This document shows positions 1-9,076 of a stretch of 64,000 nt of DNA, in pieces. Origin of the DNA: Candidatus Methanoperedens sp. GTDB taxonomy: Archaea; Halobacteriota; Methanosarcinia; Methanosarcinales; Methanoperedenaceae. A program made the translations under genes and the position numbers. The DNA is taken from positions 16,473-80,472 of the forward strand of contig JAUSDC010000209.1 of assembly GCA_030650845.1 (NCBI GenBank). Reading direction: 5' to 3'. Within the stretch, counting starts at the first letter, position 1. Each line of letters opens with the position of its first letter. The notes under the pieces are model-generated. The model worked only from the letters and a program-made list of their open reading frames with translations. It did no database searches and was not told the DNA's origin.

Positions 1-1455
1 CAAATCTGTGTTAAATATCCTGCAGCTGTCTTTTACTCCTGCATTTGAGTATCTCTTTTTTAGTGTTTTCACAGCCTTCAGAGCTTCGCGTGAGTCACTT
101 TCATTCCTGAATATTCCCGCCCTTTCCCACATGATATTCTGCAGCTCTTTTCGTAACTCTGGCACAGATTCGTCCCCGCTCCTGAAAAGATGGTTTATTC
201 TTTCCTCTTCTTTCTCGGCAGCTTCTCTCTGGATTCCCGGGGTTCCCTTCTTCCGTATGTACTCAAGTGCTCTTTCTCCTGCGATCTTGCCAAATACAAG
301 CGTCTCTGCAAGTGAGTTTCCGCCTAACCTGTTGGCTCCATGAACTGACACGCAGGCGCATTCCCCGCATGCTAACAGCCCCTTTATCGAACTTTCACAA
401 TTGTTGTTCGTCCTAATGCCCCCCATGGTATAGTGCTGCGCCGACTGCACAGGGATGCAGTCCTGGGCTGCATCGACGTTGGCAAAATCCTTTGCAAGTT
501 TATATACCTGCGGCAGTTTTTCCATTAATTTCTCACTGCCCAGGCTTGTGAGGTCAAGCCAGACAAATTCCCCCCCGCTGATCCCTCGCCCCTTTTCTAT
601 CTCTGTCTGTATGCTTCTCACAACAATATCCCTAGGCGCAAGTTCCTTTGCTGAAGGAGCATAAGATTCCATGAACCTCTTGTTCTCTGAGTTCATCAGA
701 AATCCTCCTTCGCCCCTTGCTGCCTCTGATATCAGAATGTTCGTCCCGACAAGAGTGGTGGGGTGGAACTGCACGAACTCCATATCGCACACCTGCGCGC
801 CAGCCCTGTAAGCCATGGATATTCCATCCCCCGTGCTCTGGTGGGAATTCGTTGTCCGCTCAAAAACCCTTCCGCAGCCGCCAGTCGCGACGATGACCGC
901 TTTTGATCGGAAGTATGCGGTTTCACCGGTCTTAAGGTTTATAGCAAGAACTCCTTTATATTCATTATTTTCAACCATAAGTGAAGTCGTGAGCCACTCT
1001 TCATAGACCCTTACGTTGTTTTTTATAAGCTGCTCATATAATGTGTTAAGCATCTCATGCCCGGTGGCGTCACCTGCATAGCATGTCCTTGGGAAACTCC
1101 CCCCGCCAAAAGGTCGCTGTGCAAGCCTGCCGTCAGGCATCCTGTCGAATATAGCCCCGAAATGATCTATCTCCACGATCCTTGAAGTTATATTCTTGCA
1201 TAGAATTTCCACAGCGTCCTGGTCTGCAAGATAATCCGAACCTTTTGCAGTATCAAAAGCATGCTTCTCCCAGTCGTCATCACTTACATTGCCAAAGGAC
1301 GCATTTATTCCACCCTGAGCTGCTCCTGAATGGCTTCTGATGGGATGTACCTTTGAAACGATCGCCGTGTCTGAGCTTTGCGAGGCAGCGAGCGCGGCCA
1401 TCTGACCTGCAAGCCCGGCACCTATGATTATTATGTCGTGGGTTATTATTTCCAT
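1..1455 (-). CDS. sdhA: Succinate dehydrogenase/fumarate reductase flavoprotein subunit (partial)
   Basis: The first 485 residues are in the window; the C-terminus runs off the left edge. It begins [14 protein letters not shown], an N-terminal Rossmann FAD-binding motif, followed by [10 protein letters not shown], whose His is the covalent FAD attachment site in this family. Further family features are the stretch near [46 protein letters not shown], and the capping/active-site stretch ending [15 protein letters not shown]. The enzyme interconverts succinate and fumarate on the membrane-bound complex, whose iron-sulfur and anchor subunits must lie outside the window. The ATG at 1455 is preceded by a TATA-like AATTTATAAAG on the minus strand. 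It diverges from an aldehyde dehydrogenase-aminotransferase pair that could deliver succinate. Direction (dehydrogenase or fumarate reductase, including the CoM/CoB-dependent type) cannot be decided from this subunit. Confidence 0.93.
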   Translation of the reverse strand, partial: MEIITHDIIIIGAGLAGQMAALAASQSSDTAIVSKVHPIRSHSGAAQGGINASFGNVSDDDWEKHAFDTAKGSDYLADQDAVEILCKNITSRIVEIDHFGAIFDRMPDGRLAQRPFGGGSFPRTCYAGDATGHEMLNTLYEQLIKNNVRVYEEWLTTSLMVENNEYKGVLAINLKTGETAYFRSKAVIVATGGCGRVFERTTNSHQSTGDGISMAYRAGAQVCDMEFVQFHPTTLVGTNILISEAARGEGGFLMNSENKRFMESYAPSAKELAPRDIVVRSIQTEIEKGRGISGGEFVWLDLTSLGSEKLMEKLPQVYKLAKDFANVDAAQDCIPVQSAQHYTMGGIRTNNNCESSIKGLLACGECACVSVHGANRLGGNSLAETLVFGKIAGERALEYIRKKGTPGIQREAAEKEEERINHLFRSGDESVPELRKELQNIMWERAGIFRNESDSREALKAVKTLKKRYSNAGVKDSCRIFNTDL

Positions 1456-1569
1456 AGTACCCATTATTCCTTATATTATTGCGAGAACTTAATACTTTAT
1501 AAATTGTCCAGAGCAATCCCAATACATTAAAATAGAATCCCTGCCAACTAAATATCAGGGTGAAGTGTC

Positions 1570-3042
1570 ATGCAGGAATACAACCTTTTTATAAACGGTG
1601 AATGGGTAGATTCAGAAACTGGCGAAACGTTCGATGATGTAGATCCAGCCACACTTGAAACAATAGCACATCTCCAGATGGCATCTACCGGCGACGTCCA
1701 GAGCGCGGTGGATAGCGCAGTTGAAGCATTTGATTCATGGAGCAGCACACCTGCACCCCTTCGCGGGAAGATCCTTTTCAGGGCTGCACGGATGCTTGAG
1801 GAACGAAAGGAGGAATTATCACGCTTCATGACACAGGAGATGGGAAAGATATTGAAAGAGGCGCGCGGGGATGTGCAGGAAGCCATTGATATGACTTACT
1901 ACGCTGCTGGTGAAGGCAGGCGGCTTTTTGGTGAGACCACACCTTCGGAACTGCCTGATAAATTCTGCTTGACAGTGCGAAGACCAATAGGCGTAGTTGG
2001 ACTTATTACGCCCTGGAACTTTCCGCTCGCGATCCCTGCCTGGAAGATAATGCCTGCTCTTATCTCAGGTAATACCATCGTTTTCAAGCCAGCAAGCGAT
2101 ACACCGCTTCTTTCTATCGAGCTTGTAAAGATACTTACAGAAGCAGGGCTCCCTAAAGGTGTCCTGAACCTTGTGATGGGTGAGGGAAGCACGGTTGGAG
2201 CCGCGATCGTGCACAATAAAAGCATCAGAGCGATCTCATTTACAGGCTCTGTGGAAACTGGCAAATGGATACTCAAAGAAGCTGGAAAGGATATGAAGAG
2301 AGTCTCTCTTGAACTTGGAGGAAAGAACCCCATTATTGTGATGGACGATGCGAATATTGAATTGGCCATAGACGGCGTGCTGTGGGGCGCTTTCGGAACT
2401 ACTGGCCAGAGATGCACAGCTGCAAGCCGTGTTATAGTGCATGAGAAGATACTGCCCCTATTCCAGAAGAAGCTGATCGATAGAACAAGAAAGCTTAAAC
2501 TCGGTAACGGTCTTGATGAAAACACAGATGTGGGGCCGGTCATCAATAATTCACAACTCCAGAAAGTTTCAAAATATGTAGAAATTGGAAAAGAGGAAGG
2601 TGCAAAACTGGCACTTGGCGGAAAGATCACAAGACCACTTCCCGGATATTTCTTTGAGCCCACAATATTTACTGGTGTATCTTCAGATATGCGAATAGCT
2701 CAGGAGGAGATCTTCGGCCCGGTTCTCTCTATAATAAATGCAGGAAACCTCGATGAAGCTATCGATATTGCTAACTCCGTTGTGTACGGGCTGTCGTCTT
2801 CCATTTATACAGAAAATATAAAAAATGCCTTCAAGGCAATTGAGAAGCTCGAAACCGGTATAACATACATAAACGCCCCCACAATAGGAGCTGAAATTCA
2901 CCTTCCTTTTGGCGGTGTGAAATCAACAGGGAACGGAACGCGTGAAGCTGGCACCACTTCAATAGATGAGTTCACAGAAATAAAAACCGTCTATTTCGAT
3001 TACAGTGGAAGGCTCCAGAAAGCGCAGATAGATGTGGAGTAA
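1570..3042 (+). CDS. NAD(P)-dependent aldehyde dehydrogenase, succinate-semialdehyde type likely
   Basis: A 490-residue protein, full length for the ALDH superfamily. It oxidises an aldehyde to the acid with NAD(P)+. Visible motifs are TPWNFPLAIPAWK, the cofactor-binding KPASDTP, the Rossmann segment ISFTGSVETGK, the general-base Glu in VSLELGGKNP and the catalytic Cys in TTGQRCTAASR, with the C-terminal PFGGVKSTGNG. A Shine-Dalgarno-like AGGGTGAAG precedes the ATG. The aminotransferase gene begins 2 nt after the stop, so the two are almost certainly cotranscribed; an amine or amino acid would be deaminated by the partner and the resulting semialdehyde oxidised here. Succinate semialdehyde (GABA route) is the favoured substrate because of the divergent succinate dehydrogenase gene, but the sequence alone does not separate this from lactaldehyde or other semialdehydes. 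Confidence 0.9.
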   Translation: MQEYNLFINGEWVDSETGETFDDVDPATLETIAHLQMASTGDVQSAVDSAVEAFDSWSSTPAPLRGKILFRAARMLEERKEELSRFMTQEMGKILKEARGDVQEAIDMTYYAAGEGRRLFGETTPSELPDKFCLTVRRPIGVVGLITPWNFPLAIPAWKIMPALISGNTIVFKPASDTPLLSIELVKILTEAGLPKGVLNLVMGEGSTVGAAIVHNKSIRAISFTGSVETGKWILKEAGKDMKRVSLELGGKNPIIVMDDANIELAIDGVLWGAFGTTGQRCTAASRVIVHEKILPLFQKKLIDRTRKLKLGNGLDENTDVGPVINNSQLQKVSKYVEIGKEEGAKLALGGKITRPLPGYFFEPTIFTGVSSDMRIAQEEIFGPVLSIINAGNLDEAIDIANSVVYGLSSSIYTENIKNAFKAIEKLETGITYINAPTIGAEIHLPFGGVKSTGNGTREAGTTSIDEFTEIKTVYFDYSGRLQKAQIDVE

Positions 3043-3044
3043 CT

Positions 3045-4331
3045 ATGAGAAAAATAACAAATATTTCCAGGGATATAATAGACCGGGATAATAAAGTCGT
3101 TTGCTCGCTCACACGACCATATGATCTTGTGGTAGATCGTGCCGAAGGCTCAACGATATATGATGTTGAAGGTAACAGTTACATTGATTTTGCAGCAAGC
3201 GTGGCTGTGATGAATATAGGATATAACTGTAAAGCTGTTAAAAAAGCTGTTTGTTCCCAGCTTGATAAGATGGTGCACTGTGGTTTTTCGGATTTTTATG
3301 CTGAAATACCAGTAAAACTTGCTGAGAAACTCTGCGGGATGACAGGGTACGATAAGGTCTTTCTCTCAAACTCCGGCGCAGAGGCTGTGGAGGCGGCCAT
3401 GAAGCTTGCTTTCTGGTACACAAAAAGAAGCAATATGATCGCATTCTACCGGGCTTTTCATGGCAGGACGCTTGGCGCTCTCTCCCTTTCAGGTTCAAAG
3501 AGGCGGCATAAAGAGCATTTCCCATCCCTGGGGGTCGTGCACTCACACTATGCTTACTGCTACCGTTGTCCTTTCAATCTTGAGTATCCGGGATGCGGGA
3601 TCTATTGTGTTGAGGAGATCGAACGAACCATCTTTAAAAGAGAGCTTTCACCCGAAGATACCGCAGCCATAGCCGTGGAACCCATACAGGGAGAAGGCGG
3701 GTTCATCGTCCCGCCGGTAGAGTTCCATAAAGAACTGCGACGGATCTGCGATGAAAATGATGTTCTTCTTATCGCAGATGAGATCCAGAGCGGTGGATTC
3801 CGCACAGGGAAATTCATGGCTATGGAGAACTTCGGGGTAAGGGCTGATATCGTGTGCATGTCAAAATCCATTGGCGGTGGGATACCTCTTGGAGCTACGC
3901 TTTCTACGGATAAAATAATGAGCTGGGAGCCAGGAGCGCATGCCAATACTTTTGGCGGGAACCTGCTTGCAGCAGCTGGCGGGCTTGCTACACTTGAATT
4001 TATGGAAAGCAGAAAGCTTGGGGAAAAGGCAGTTGAGAAGGGAAATTATATCATGAAGCGCCTGAACGAACTGAAAGATGATTTTCCTCTCATAGGTGAT
4101 GTTCGTGGTATAGGTCTCATGATAGGAGCGGAACTTGTTGAAGAAAATAAGATACCGGCTGCGCAAAAGCGTGACACTATAGTTAAAAAGGCACTTGACG
4201 GAGGATTGATACTTCTGCCTGCTGGTGACTCTGTTATCAGGTTCGTACCGCCGCTTATTATTTCAAGAACTGAGATAGATAAAGGCCTTGAGATATTTGA
4301 GAGTGCGCTCAAAAGTGTTCAGGATCTTTGA
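3045..4331 (+). CDS. Class III PLP-dependent aminotransferase (GABA/ornithine-like)
   Basis: A 428-residue fold-type I aminotransferase. It has SNSGAEAVEAAMKLA (phosphate-binding region), FHGRTLGALSLSGS, the PLP-ring contact EPIQGEGGF, ADEIQSGGFRTGK, and the Schiff-base Lys in CMSKSIGGGIPLG. A Cys-rich insert YCYRCPFNLEYPGCGIYC (near residues 170-190) is typical of the archaeal branch that includes 4-aminobutyrate aminotransferases and broad amino-acid racemases, so racemase or beta-alanine/lysine-derived substrates remain possible. Its start is 2 nt after the aldehyde dehydrogenase stop, which argues for a transaminase plus semialdehyde dehydrogenase pathway. It converges on the Lon-like protease gene across a 32-nt gap containing a T-rich stretch. 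Confidence 0.9.
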   Translation: MRKITNISRDIIDRDNKVVCSLTRPYDLVVDRAEGSTIYDVEGNSYIDFAASVAVMNIGYNCKAVKKAVCSQLDKMVHCGFSDFYAEIPVKLAEKLCGMTGYDKVFLSNSGAEAVEAAMKLAFWYTKRSNMIAFYRAFHGRTLGALSLSGSKRRHKEHFPSLGVVHSHYAYCYRCPFNLEYPGCGIYCVEEIERTIFKRELSPEDTAAIAVEPIQGEGGFIVPPVEFHKELRRICDENDVLLIADEIQSGGFRTGKFMAMENFGVRADIVCMSKSIGGGIPLGATLSTDKIMSWEPGAHANTFGGNLLAAAGGLATLEFMESRKLGEKAVEKGNYIMKRLNELKDDFPLIGDVRGIGLMIGAELVEENKIPAAQKRDTIVKKALDGGLILLPAGDSVIRFVPPLIISRTEIDKGLEIFESALKSVQDL

Positions 4332-4363
4332 TAATGAACACCATTCATAGCTGTACTCTTTTT

Positions 4364-5161
4364 TTATTCTACCGCCAATCTCACCGCAGCCTCTATATCT
4401 GCAACTTCCCTCACTTCAATTCCCACATCACCCACCTCGCTCAATTGCCCTTTTGGCACAAGGAACAAAACCGCCCCCGATCCTTTCGCAGCCAGCGCTT
4501 TTGCCCTGGCTCCGCCTATCCTGCCAATAGTATGATCTTCATTGATCGTGCCTGTTATGTACACACCATTCCTGAACGACTTACCCTGAAGGGCAGTTAT
4601 CACAGCAAGTGTAATTGCTGCGCCTGCACTTCCTCCTGATATCGAGATCTTCTGCTCCTGAGCCTGAGCCTCTATGTTAATAAGAACATCCTTGTCGAAC
4701 AGGTTTTTCCTTGAGACCTCACGGGCAACAAGTACTGCTGTCTGCGCCGAAGATTGGAGGGTTTCATCCACAAGGACATTGGCCACATTGAGAAAGAGGT
4801 TGCCTTTGCCGCTTTTGATCACGACCTCAAGTGGTATCAAATGACCTTTTTCGTTCTCATCTACAGCAAGGACCGCATAATCGCTTTTTGCCACCATTGT
4901 AAGGTTAAAAATATCTTTTTCAAGCTTCAGCCTTGTCTGCGTTTCGTTTTTCAATAAATTTTCTGTTAGTGATAGATTTTGTTCCAGTTGAATGTTTTTT
5001 TGTTCAAGCTGTAGTATGGTCTCTTTTTGATTTTCTGAAATAGTTGAGAGAGCGCTGATCCTTTCTCCATTGAGTTTGATCTGCCCATATAATAACATGG
5101 ATGAGCCGACAAGTAATATTGAAAGTACAACAATGATTCTCAGTGGCCTGTTGTCTGTCAT
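4364..5161 (-). CDS. Membrane-anchored Lon-type (S16) serine protease without ATPase domain
   Basis: The 265-residue protein has one N-terminal membrane segment (about residues 9-26), a coiled-coil stalk (about 30-88, heptad-like with many Glu, Gln and Leu) and a C-terminal Lon proteolytic domain. The catalytic dyad is intact: Ser178 in ISGGSAGAA and Lys221 in IGGARAKALAAKG, aligning with Lon Ser679 and Lys722 of E. coli. There is no AAA+ ATPase domain, unlike archaeal LonB, so it either degrades unfolded peptides without ATP or cooperates with another protein. A short cytoplasmic N-terminus would put the protease outside the membrane, but topology is uncertain. The gene stands alone, convergent with the aminotransferase and divergent from the next gene. 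Its substrate is unknown. Confidence 0.85.
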   Translation of the reverse strand: MTDNRPLRIIVVLSILLVGSSMLLYGQIKLNGERISALSTISENQKETILQLEQKNIQLEQNLSLTENLLKNETQTRLKLEKDIFNLTMVAKSDYAVLAVDENEKGHLIPLEVVIKSGKGNLFLNVANVLVDETLQSSAQTAVLVAREVSRKNLFDKDVLINIEAQAQEQKISISGGSAGAAITLAVITALQGKSFRNGVYITGTINEDHTIGRIGGARAKALAAKGSGAVLFLVPKGQLSEVGDVGIEVREVADIEAAVRLAVE

Positions 5162-5299
5162 ATCTATATTTTACATATAGATACCAATACTTAAATGACT
5201 TTTGAAGAGAAATAATCCTTTGACCAAAACCTATTTAACGATTGATCATCAATGTATGTTCGTAAGAATGCGAACATTATAATAAGGTAAAAGAATACA

Positions 5300-5821
5300 A
5301 TGAGATCAGAAGATGCAAAAAAGAGGACGAGCTTTCATGCAAGACTCGATAATTCAAAGACACTTGCTGATATCTTTGAGGTAGTGAAGGCTGCAGTATG
5401 GAATGATCAGAGAGCAAGCCGCGGCGGTCTCATGCTGGGTATTGCCAACCTGGGGAACCATCCGCAGGGATTTCTTGGAGCTTTCTACCCTGTGGGTACC
5501 AATGTGATCGTAATGAACAAAATACCTCTTGAGAGGATCAAAGAGACACGACCTGAGTTATACAAACCTTATATTTTCCATATTCTGCTTCATGAATACC
5601 TGCATACCCTGGGATATTTAGATGAAGGCGGGGTCAGGCAGATGGTGATCGAGATCACAAGGAATATGTTCGGAGAAGAGCATCTGGCTACTATGATCGC
5701 ACGTGATACGAATCGATTTTTCAAGAACCTTGTCTATCCTGATGTTACATGGCAGCCCGATGAAACAAAAATGGAACTTGTCGGTGGTTTTGACAGGGAA
5801 AGCGCAAGCTACTTCGGCTAA
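5300..5821 (+). CDS. HExxH-motif protein, probable zinc metallopeptidase-like, unknown function
   Basis: A 173-residue soluble protein with HEYLHTLGYLDE (about residues 96-107), a HExxH zinc-binding motif followed by GY and an acidic residue, as seen in short metallopeptidases. There is no signal peptide or membrane segment. The rest (a basic N-terminus, a central segment with LGIANLGNHPQGFLGAF, and a C-terminal part rich in Arg and Phe) matches no family I can name. It diverges from the Lon-like protease across 138 nt that include an AT-rich promoter region. Proteolytic activity is inferred from the motif only; the conserved hydrophobic residues around it argue against chance. Confidence 0.75.
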   Translation: MRSEDAKKRTSFHARLDNSKTLADIFEVVKAAVWNDQRASRGGLMLGIANLGNHPQGFLGAFYPVGTNVIVMNKIPLERIKETRPELYKPYIFHILLHEYLHTLGYLDEGGVRQMVIEITRNMFGEEHLATMIARDTNRFFKNLVYPDVTWQPDETKMELVGGFDRESASYFG

Positions 5822-5902
5822 AGGTATTATTGTATCTTCTTCCCAGCCAAAATAATGCAAAAACTACCAGAAAAGCTTAAGGCTTTCTTTTGCTATTTAT
5901 AT

Positions 5903-5918
5903 AAGGTGATGAATTCTG
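5903..5918 (+). promoter_or_regulatory. Ribosome binding site placing the purH start at CTG
   Basis: AAGGTGAT at 5903-5910 is followed after 5 nt by CTG at 5916. The nearby ATG at 5909 directly abuts GGTG, which is too close, and its frame stops after 12 codons. This site therefore favours initiation at the CTG (or ATT 5913). A TATA-like TTTATATA at 5896-5903 overlaps the site and would put a transcription start past the CTG, so it is probably not the promoter. Confidence 0.6.
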
Positions 5919-7523
5919 CCAAAAAGAGCTTTAATAAGCGTTTCTAATAAGACAGGCATAGTTGATTTTGCAGCACATCTAAAAAGGCTTGGTTTTGAGA
6001 TCATTTCTACTGGTGGGACGTCCAGAGTTCTTAAAGAAGCTGGAATTAAGGTCAAAGACGTTTGCGATGTTACCGGGTTCCCCGAAATAATGGAAGGCAG
6101 GGTAAAGACGCTCCACCCAAAAATACACGGCGGCATCCTGGCAGTCCGTGATAATCCGCTTCATGTGAAAGAAGCGAAAAACCAGGGTATTGAGTATATA
6201 GATATCGTGGCAGTTAACCTTTATCCATTTGAGAGAATGATCGAAGATAAAAATGCAACGCTTGATGAAGCTATTGAGAACATCGACATCGGTGGACCCG
6301 CACTTGTGAGGGCGGCAGCAAAGAACTATAGCCATGTGGCTGTAATAACAGACCCATTGGACTATCTCCCGGTGATAAGGGAACTTGAAAAAGGAGAAAT
6401 TGACCTTAAGACAAAAGAGCGCCTAGCTGTGAAGGCTTTCAGGCGGGTCGCGGATTACGACTGCGCTATTGATAAATACCTCAGCGAGCGGCTTGCAAAT
6501 GAAGATATCCTGCGTCTTTTGTTCGTTGAAGGTAGAACACTCAGGTATGGCGAGAACTGGCATCAGACCGCAAAATTCTATAAAGAACCTGGCGTGACCG
6601 AACCATCAATAGCAGACGCAAAACAGCTGCACGGAAAAGCGCTTTCGTACAATAACTATGTTGATGCAGAAAGTGCGTTGAACATCATACTTGAGTACAG
6701 GAATGATATTGCTGCAGCAGTGGTAAAGCACACGAATCCCTGCGGTTTTGCGACCGGAAAAACGATGATCGATGCGCTATCACGTGCATGGGATGGAGAC
6801 CCGGTATCATCCTTCGGAAGCATAATATGCCTTACCAGAAAACCTGAACTGGCGACCATGGAGTTCCTGAAAGGAAGGTTCGTGGAGCTGATAATAGCAC
6901 CAGGATTTGATGATGATGCACTTAATTTCCTGAAAAACAAGAGCAAGGACATCAGGATCCTTGAACTTGCCCTGGATAATGGAGAACCTATTCCGAACAC
7001 ATACCATTATATTTCAGGAGGATTGCTCGTTCAATCGAGGAACAGGGGATTATATGAAAAATGGGATGTCGTCACAAAGGCTGCTTTCCCTGTAGAAAAA
7101 CGAAAACTTGCAGAATTCGCTCTCGCCGCTTGCAAGCATACCAAGTCAAATGCCGTGGTAATTGCGAGGGAATATGAATTAGGCTTTTTCCAGATACTTG
7201 CTATCGGGGCAGGTCAGCCCAACCGCGTGGATGCTATTCGAAAACTTGCAGCCACAAAAGCTGTGGATAACCTCAAGTTGTTGTACAAACTGGAGAAACC
7301 CGGTATTAGCGAGGATGAATTCATCAGGAATATCATTAGCGAATGCGTTATGGCAAGTGACGCTTTCTTCCCGTTTGACGATAGCATCGTGTTCTCAGCA
7401 GAGAGTCACATCAGGTATATTGTATCACCGGGCGGTTCAATACGTGATAAAGAAGTGATCGCAACTGCAGACAGGCTCGGGATTTCGCTTGTGTTTACCG
7501 GAATGAGGCATTTCCTGCATTGA
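5916..7523 (+). CDS. purH: Bifunctional AICAR transformylase / IMP cyclohydrolase PurH, CTG start
   Basis: It catalyses the last two steps of de novo IMP synthesis. The N-terminal MGS-like cyclohydrolase domain starts [17 protein letters not shown] and includes [25 protein letters not shown] and [14 protein letters not shown]; the C-terminal 10-formyl-tetrahydrofolate-dependent transformylase includes [12 protein letters not shown] and ends [12 protein letters not shown] and GMRHFLH. The conserved N-terminus can be read only from CTG at 5916 (or ATT at 5913): an in-frame TGA sits at 5910-5912 and the first ATG in frame is at 6090, inside the domain. A Shine-Dalgarno AAGGTGAT (5903-5910) is 5 nt from the CTG. 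That gives 535 residues, normal for PurH. A one-base indel in the assembly is the alternative, since ATG at 5909 is one frame off. Confidence 0.9.
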   Translation: MPKRALISVSNKTGIVDFAAHLKRLGFEIISTGGTSRVLKEAGIKVKDVCDVTGFPEIMEGRVKTLHPKIHGGILAVRDNPLHVKEAKNQGIEYIDIVAVNLYPFERMIEDKNATLDEAIENIDIGGPALVRAAAKNYSHVAVITDPLDYLPVIRELEKGEIDLKTKERLAVKAFRRVADYDCAIDKYLSERLANEDILRLLFVEGRTLRYGENWHQTAKFYKEPGVTEPSIADAKQLHGKALSYNNYVDAESALNIILEYRNDIAAAVVKHTNPCGFATGKTMIDALSRAWDGDPVSSFGSIICLTRKPELATMEFLKGRFVELIIAPGFDDDALNFLKNKSKDIRILELALDNGEPIPNTYHYISGGLLVQSRNRGLYEKWDVVTKAAFPVEKRKLAEFALAACKHTKSNAVVIAREYELGFFQILAIGAGQPNRVDAIRKLAATKAVDNLKLLYKLEKPGISEDEFIRNIISECVMASDAFFPFDDSIVFSAESHIRYIVSPGGSIRDKEVIATADRLGISLVFTGMRHFLH

Positions 7524-7583
7524 TTTCATTTCGTTAAGTTTAAGTAGCGGCATAATAATCCATCTATAAAAAGAGGTGGCAGT

Positions 7584-7853
7584 ATGACGGACAATAACGT
7601 GGTCTATGTCGGGAATAAACCGGTAATGAACTATGTTCTCGCTGTAGTCAAGGAATTCAACAACGGTGCAAACGAAGTTGTGATCAAGGCAAGAGGAAAG
7701 GCTATATCAAGAGCGGTTGATACTGCTGAGGTTTCACGGAACAGATTTTTAATGGATAAAAAGATTAATGGTATAACTATAGGTACAGAAAAAATGGTCT
7801 CAGAAGACAGAGCATCGAACGTTTCCATTATTGAAATAGTGCTTGGAAAATAA
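7584..7853 (+). CDS. albA: DNA/RNA-binding protein Alba
   Basis: An 89-residue Alba, the standard length for this archaeal chromatin protein, which binds double-stranded DNA and RNA as a dimer. Diagnostic features are [15 protein letters not shown] at the N-terminus, the central basic loop [15 protein letters not shown] with its Lys/Arg residues, and the C-terminal beta strand [11 protein letters not shown]. The N-terminal Lys in GNKPVMNY corresponds to the family's acetylatable lysine region. An AGAGGTGG ribosome site lies 7 nt before the ATG, and the gene has its own AT-rich upstream region after purH, so it is likely monocistronic and highly expressed. Confidence 0.95.
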   Translation: MTDNNVVYVGNKPVMNYVLAVVKEFNNGANEVVIKARGKAISRAVDTAEVSRNRFLMDKKINGITIGTEKMVSEDRASNVSIIEIVLGK

Positions 7854-7944
7854 TAATATCCCAAGTACAACATCGCAAATTAAATCAGTTGCAAAAAAGA
7901 TGAAGAAAAAGTGAGCGGGAAGAAAAGTAATATTATCTAAATTT

Positions 7945-8085
7945 ATGACAGGGATTAGAAAAGCGATTGGGTTTATATTGATAATAATAGGTATTCTATT
8001 AAGTTTATCGATATTTGGAGCAATTATCGGAATTCCTTTGCTCATCATAGGAGCACTATTATTCTTTGTTGGACATAAACAATAA
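7945..8085 (+). CDS. Small two-helix membrane protein (46 aa), hypothetical
   Basis: An unbroken 46-codon frame encodes a protein made almost entirely of two hydrophobic stretches: about residues 8-28 (GFILIIIGILLSLSIFGAII) and about 28-43, ending FVGHKQ. Basic residues Arg5 and Lys6 precede the first helix, which fits the positive-inside rule. There is no strong ribosome site. It sits between alba and another small membrane protein on the same strand. The regular hydrophobic pattern makes it more likely real than random, but no family is recognised. Confidence 0.4.
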   Translation: MTGIRKAIGFILIIIGILLSLSIFGAIIGIPLLIIGALLFFVGHKQ

Positions 8086-8134
8086 TAATTATTTTATCAT
8101 TTCAAAGATTCTGTATATTAAAAGGAGATAATGT

Positions 8135-8374
8135 ATGTTAGAATTGTTAGAATTTATATTCATGTATGTGGTATATCTTCTTGCAGGATTCGCCGCTCTT
8201 GGAATTATCTATTATGTGGTTTTTGGAAACCGCGAAGAAAAGAAAGAACCAACTTGTCAATACCATAGCGTTTGCAAACTACGAAGCATCAATGAAATGA
8301 ATCGCACTCCTGTTGGTATGTTTTCTTACAAAATGCAAGAATACTACAAGAAAAAATTCTCTGATGGAAAATGA
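8135..8374 (+). CDS. Small single-pass membrane protein, unknown function
   Basis: A 79-residue protein with one N-terminal transmembrane helix (about residues 6-30, FIFMYVVYLLAGFAALGIIY) and a hydrophilic tail. The tail carries two cysteines (CQYHSVC), a basic Tyr-rich end and no enzymatic motif. A good ribosome site, AAAGGAGATA, precedes the ATG. It follows another small membrane protein on the same strand, so the two may be cotranscribed. Function is unknown. Confidence 0.6.
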   Translation: MLELLEFIFMYVVYLLAGFAALGIIYYVVFGNREEKKEPTCQYHSVCKLRSINEMNRTPVGMFSYKMQEYYKKKFSDGK

Positions 8375-8546
8375 GAAGGTTGTTTTTAATATGCAAACTG
8401 AAATGAGTAAGAAGAAAAAGAATTCTGTTTAGCAATTCGTGATTAATCGTGAAAAGTATCTAATATAGTGTTAATTCTTGTTTTGCGTAATGGTTTTTAG
8501 CATACCAAAAATTATATAATTACCTGGTTGCATCATTAAGGTTATG

Positions 8547-8601
8547 GCATATAAAACAGTTATAACGCATCTGATAAGGCTTATCTGTGGTTATAATGCA
8601 T
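8547..8601. promoter_or_regulatory. Candidate promoter and operator upstream of ribH
   Basis: A TATA-like CATATAAAA at 8547-8555 is followed by GATAAGGCTTATC (8573-8585), a palindrome with one central base. The palindrome is flanked by two near-identical direct repeats, TTATAACGCAT (about 8560-8570) and TTATAATGCAT (8591-8601). This arrangement sits 60-100 nt before ribH and could be the site of a riboflavin-pathway regulator; that role is inferred from position only. Confidence 0.3.
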
Positions 8602-8661
8602 ATGCTTAACCAAACAGTTAACAAAAACTTAACGAATATTATATAAAATTCAGGTGTGATA

Positions 8662-9072
8662 ATGACAATAAAACTGGGATTCGTTGTTTCAGAATTCAAT
8701 CGTGATTTGACAAGCCAGATGGAGATACTCGGAAAAGAACATGCTGCTTTTTTGGGGGCTTCGGTTGATAAAGTGTTATATGTGCCCGGAGTTTTTGATA
8801 TGCCCCTTGCAGTAAAAAAACTTGTGCAGGACAAGGGTATCGATGCTGTTGTTACGATCGGCTGCGTTATTCAGGGTTCGACGAAACATGATGAGATCGT
8901 GATTCAGCAAGCATCGCGAAAGATCACAGACCTTGCACTTGAGTTTGGGAAGCCAGTAACTCTTGGTATATCAGGTCCAGGTATGAGCAGGCTTGACGCC
9001 CATGAACGCGTTGAGTATGCGAAGCGTGCTGTGGAAGCTGCTGTAAAAATGATCAAAATGCTAAAAGAATAA
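8662..9072 (+). CDS. ribH: 6,7-dimethyl-8-ribityllumazine synthase
   Basis: RibH condenses 5-amino-6-ribitylaminouracil with 3,4-dihydroxybutanone phosphate, the penultimate step of riboflavin synthesis. Family motifs are VVSEFNRDLT near the N-terminus, the substrate-binding YVPGVFDMPLAVKKL, the catalytic-His stretch IQGSTKHDEIV and LGISGPGMSRLDAHER. The ATG at 8662 is preferred over the in-frame GTG at 8656 because AGGTG at 8652-8656 makes a ribosome site 5 nt before the ATG and overlaps the GTG. The product is 136 residues, typical of the archaeal enzyme. RibL, which uses the downstream product FMN, is encoded about 2 kb away. Confidence 0.95.
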   Translation: MTIKLGFVVSEFNRDLTSQMEILGKEHAAFLGASVDKVLYVPGVFDMPLAVKKLVQDKGIDAVVTIGCVIQGSTKHDEIVIQQASRKITDLALEFGKPVTLGISGPGMSRLDAHERVEYAKRAVEAAVKMIKMLKE

Positions 9073-9076
9073 ACTC

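Noticed and set aside
1899..2663. Long minus-strand frame within the aldehyde dehydrogenase gene
   Set aside because: Shadow of the strong plus-strand gene; Ser/Pro-rich composition, no motif.
8391..8432. 13-aa frame after the small membrane protein gene
   Set aside because: Too short, no ribosome site or motif.
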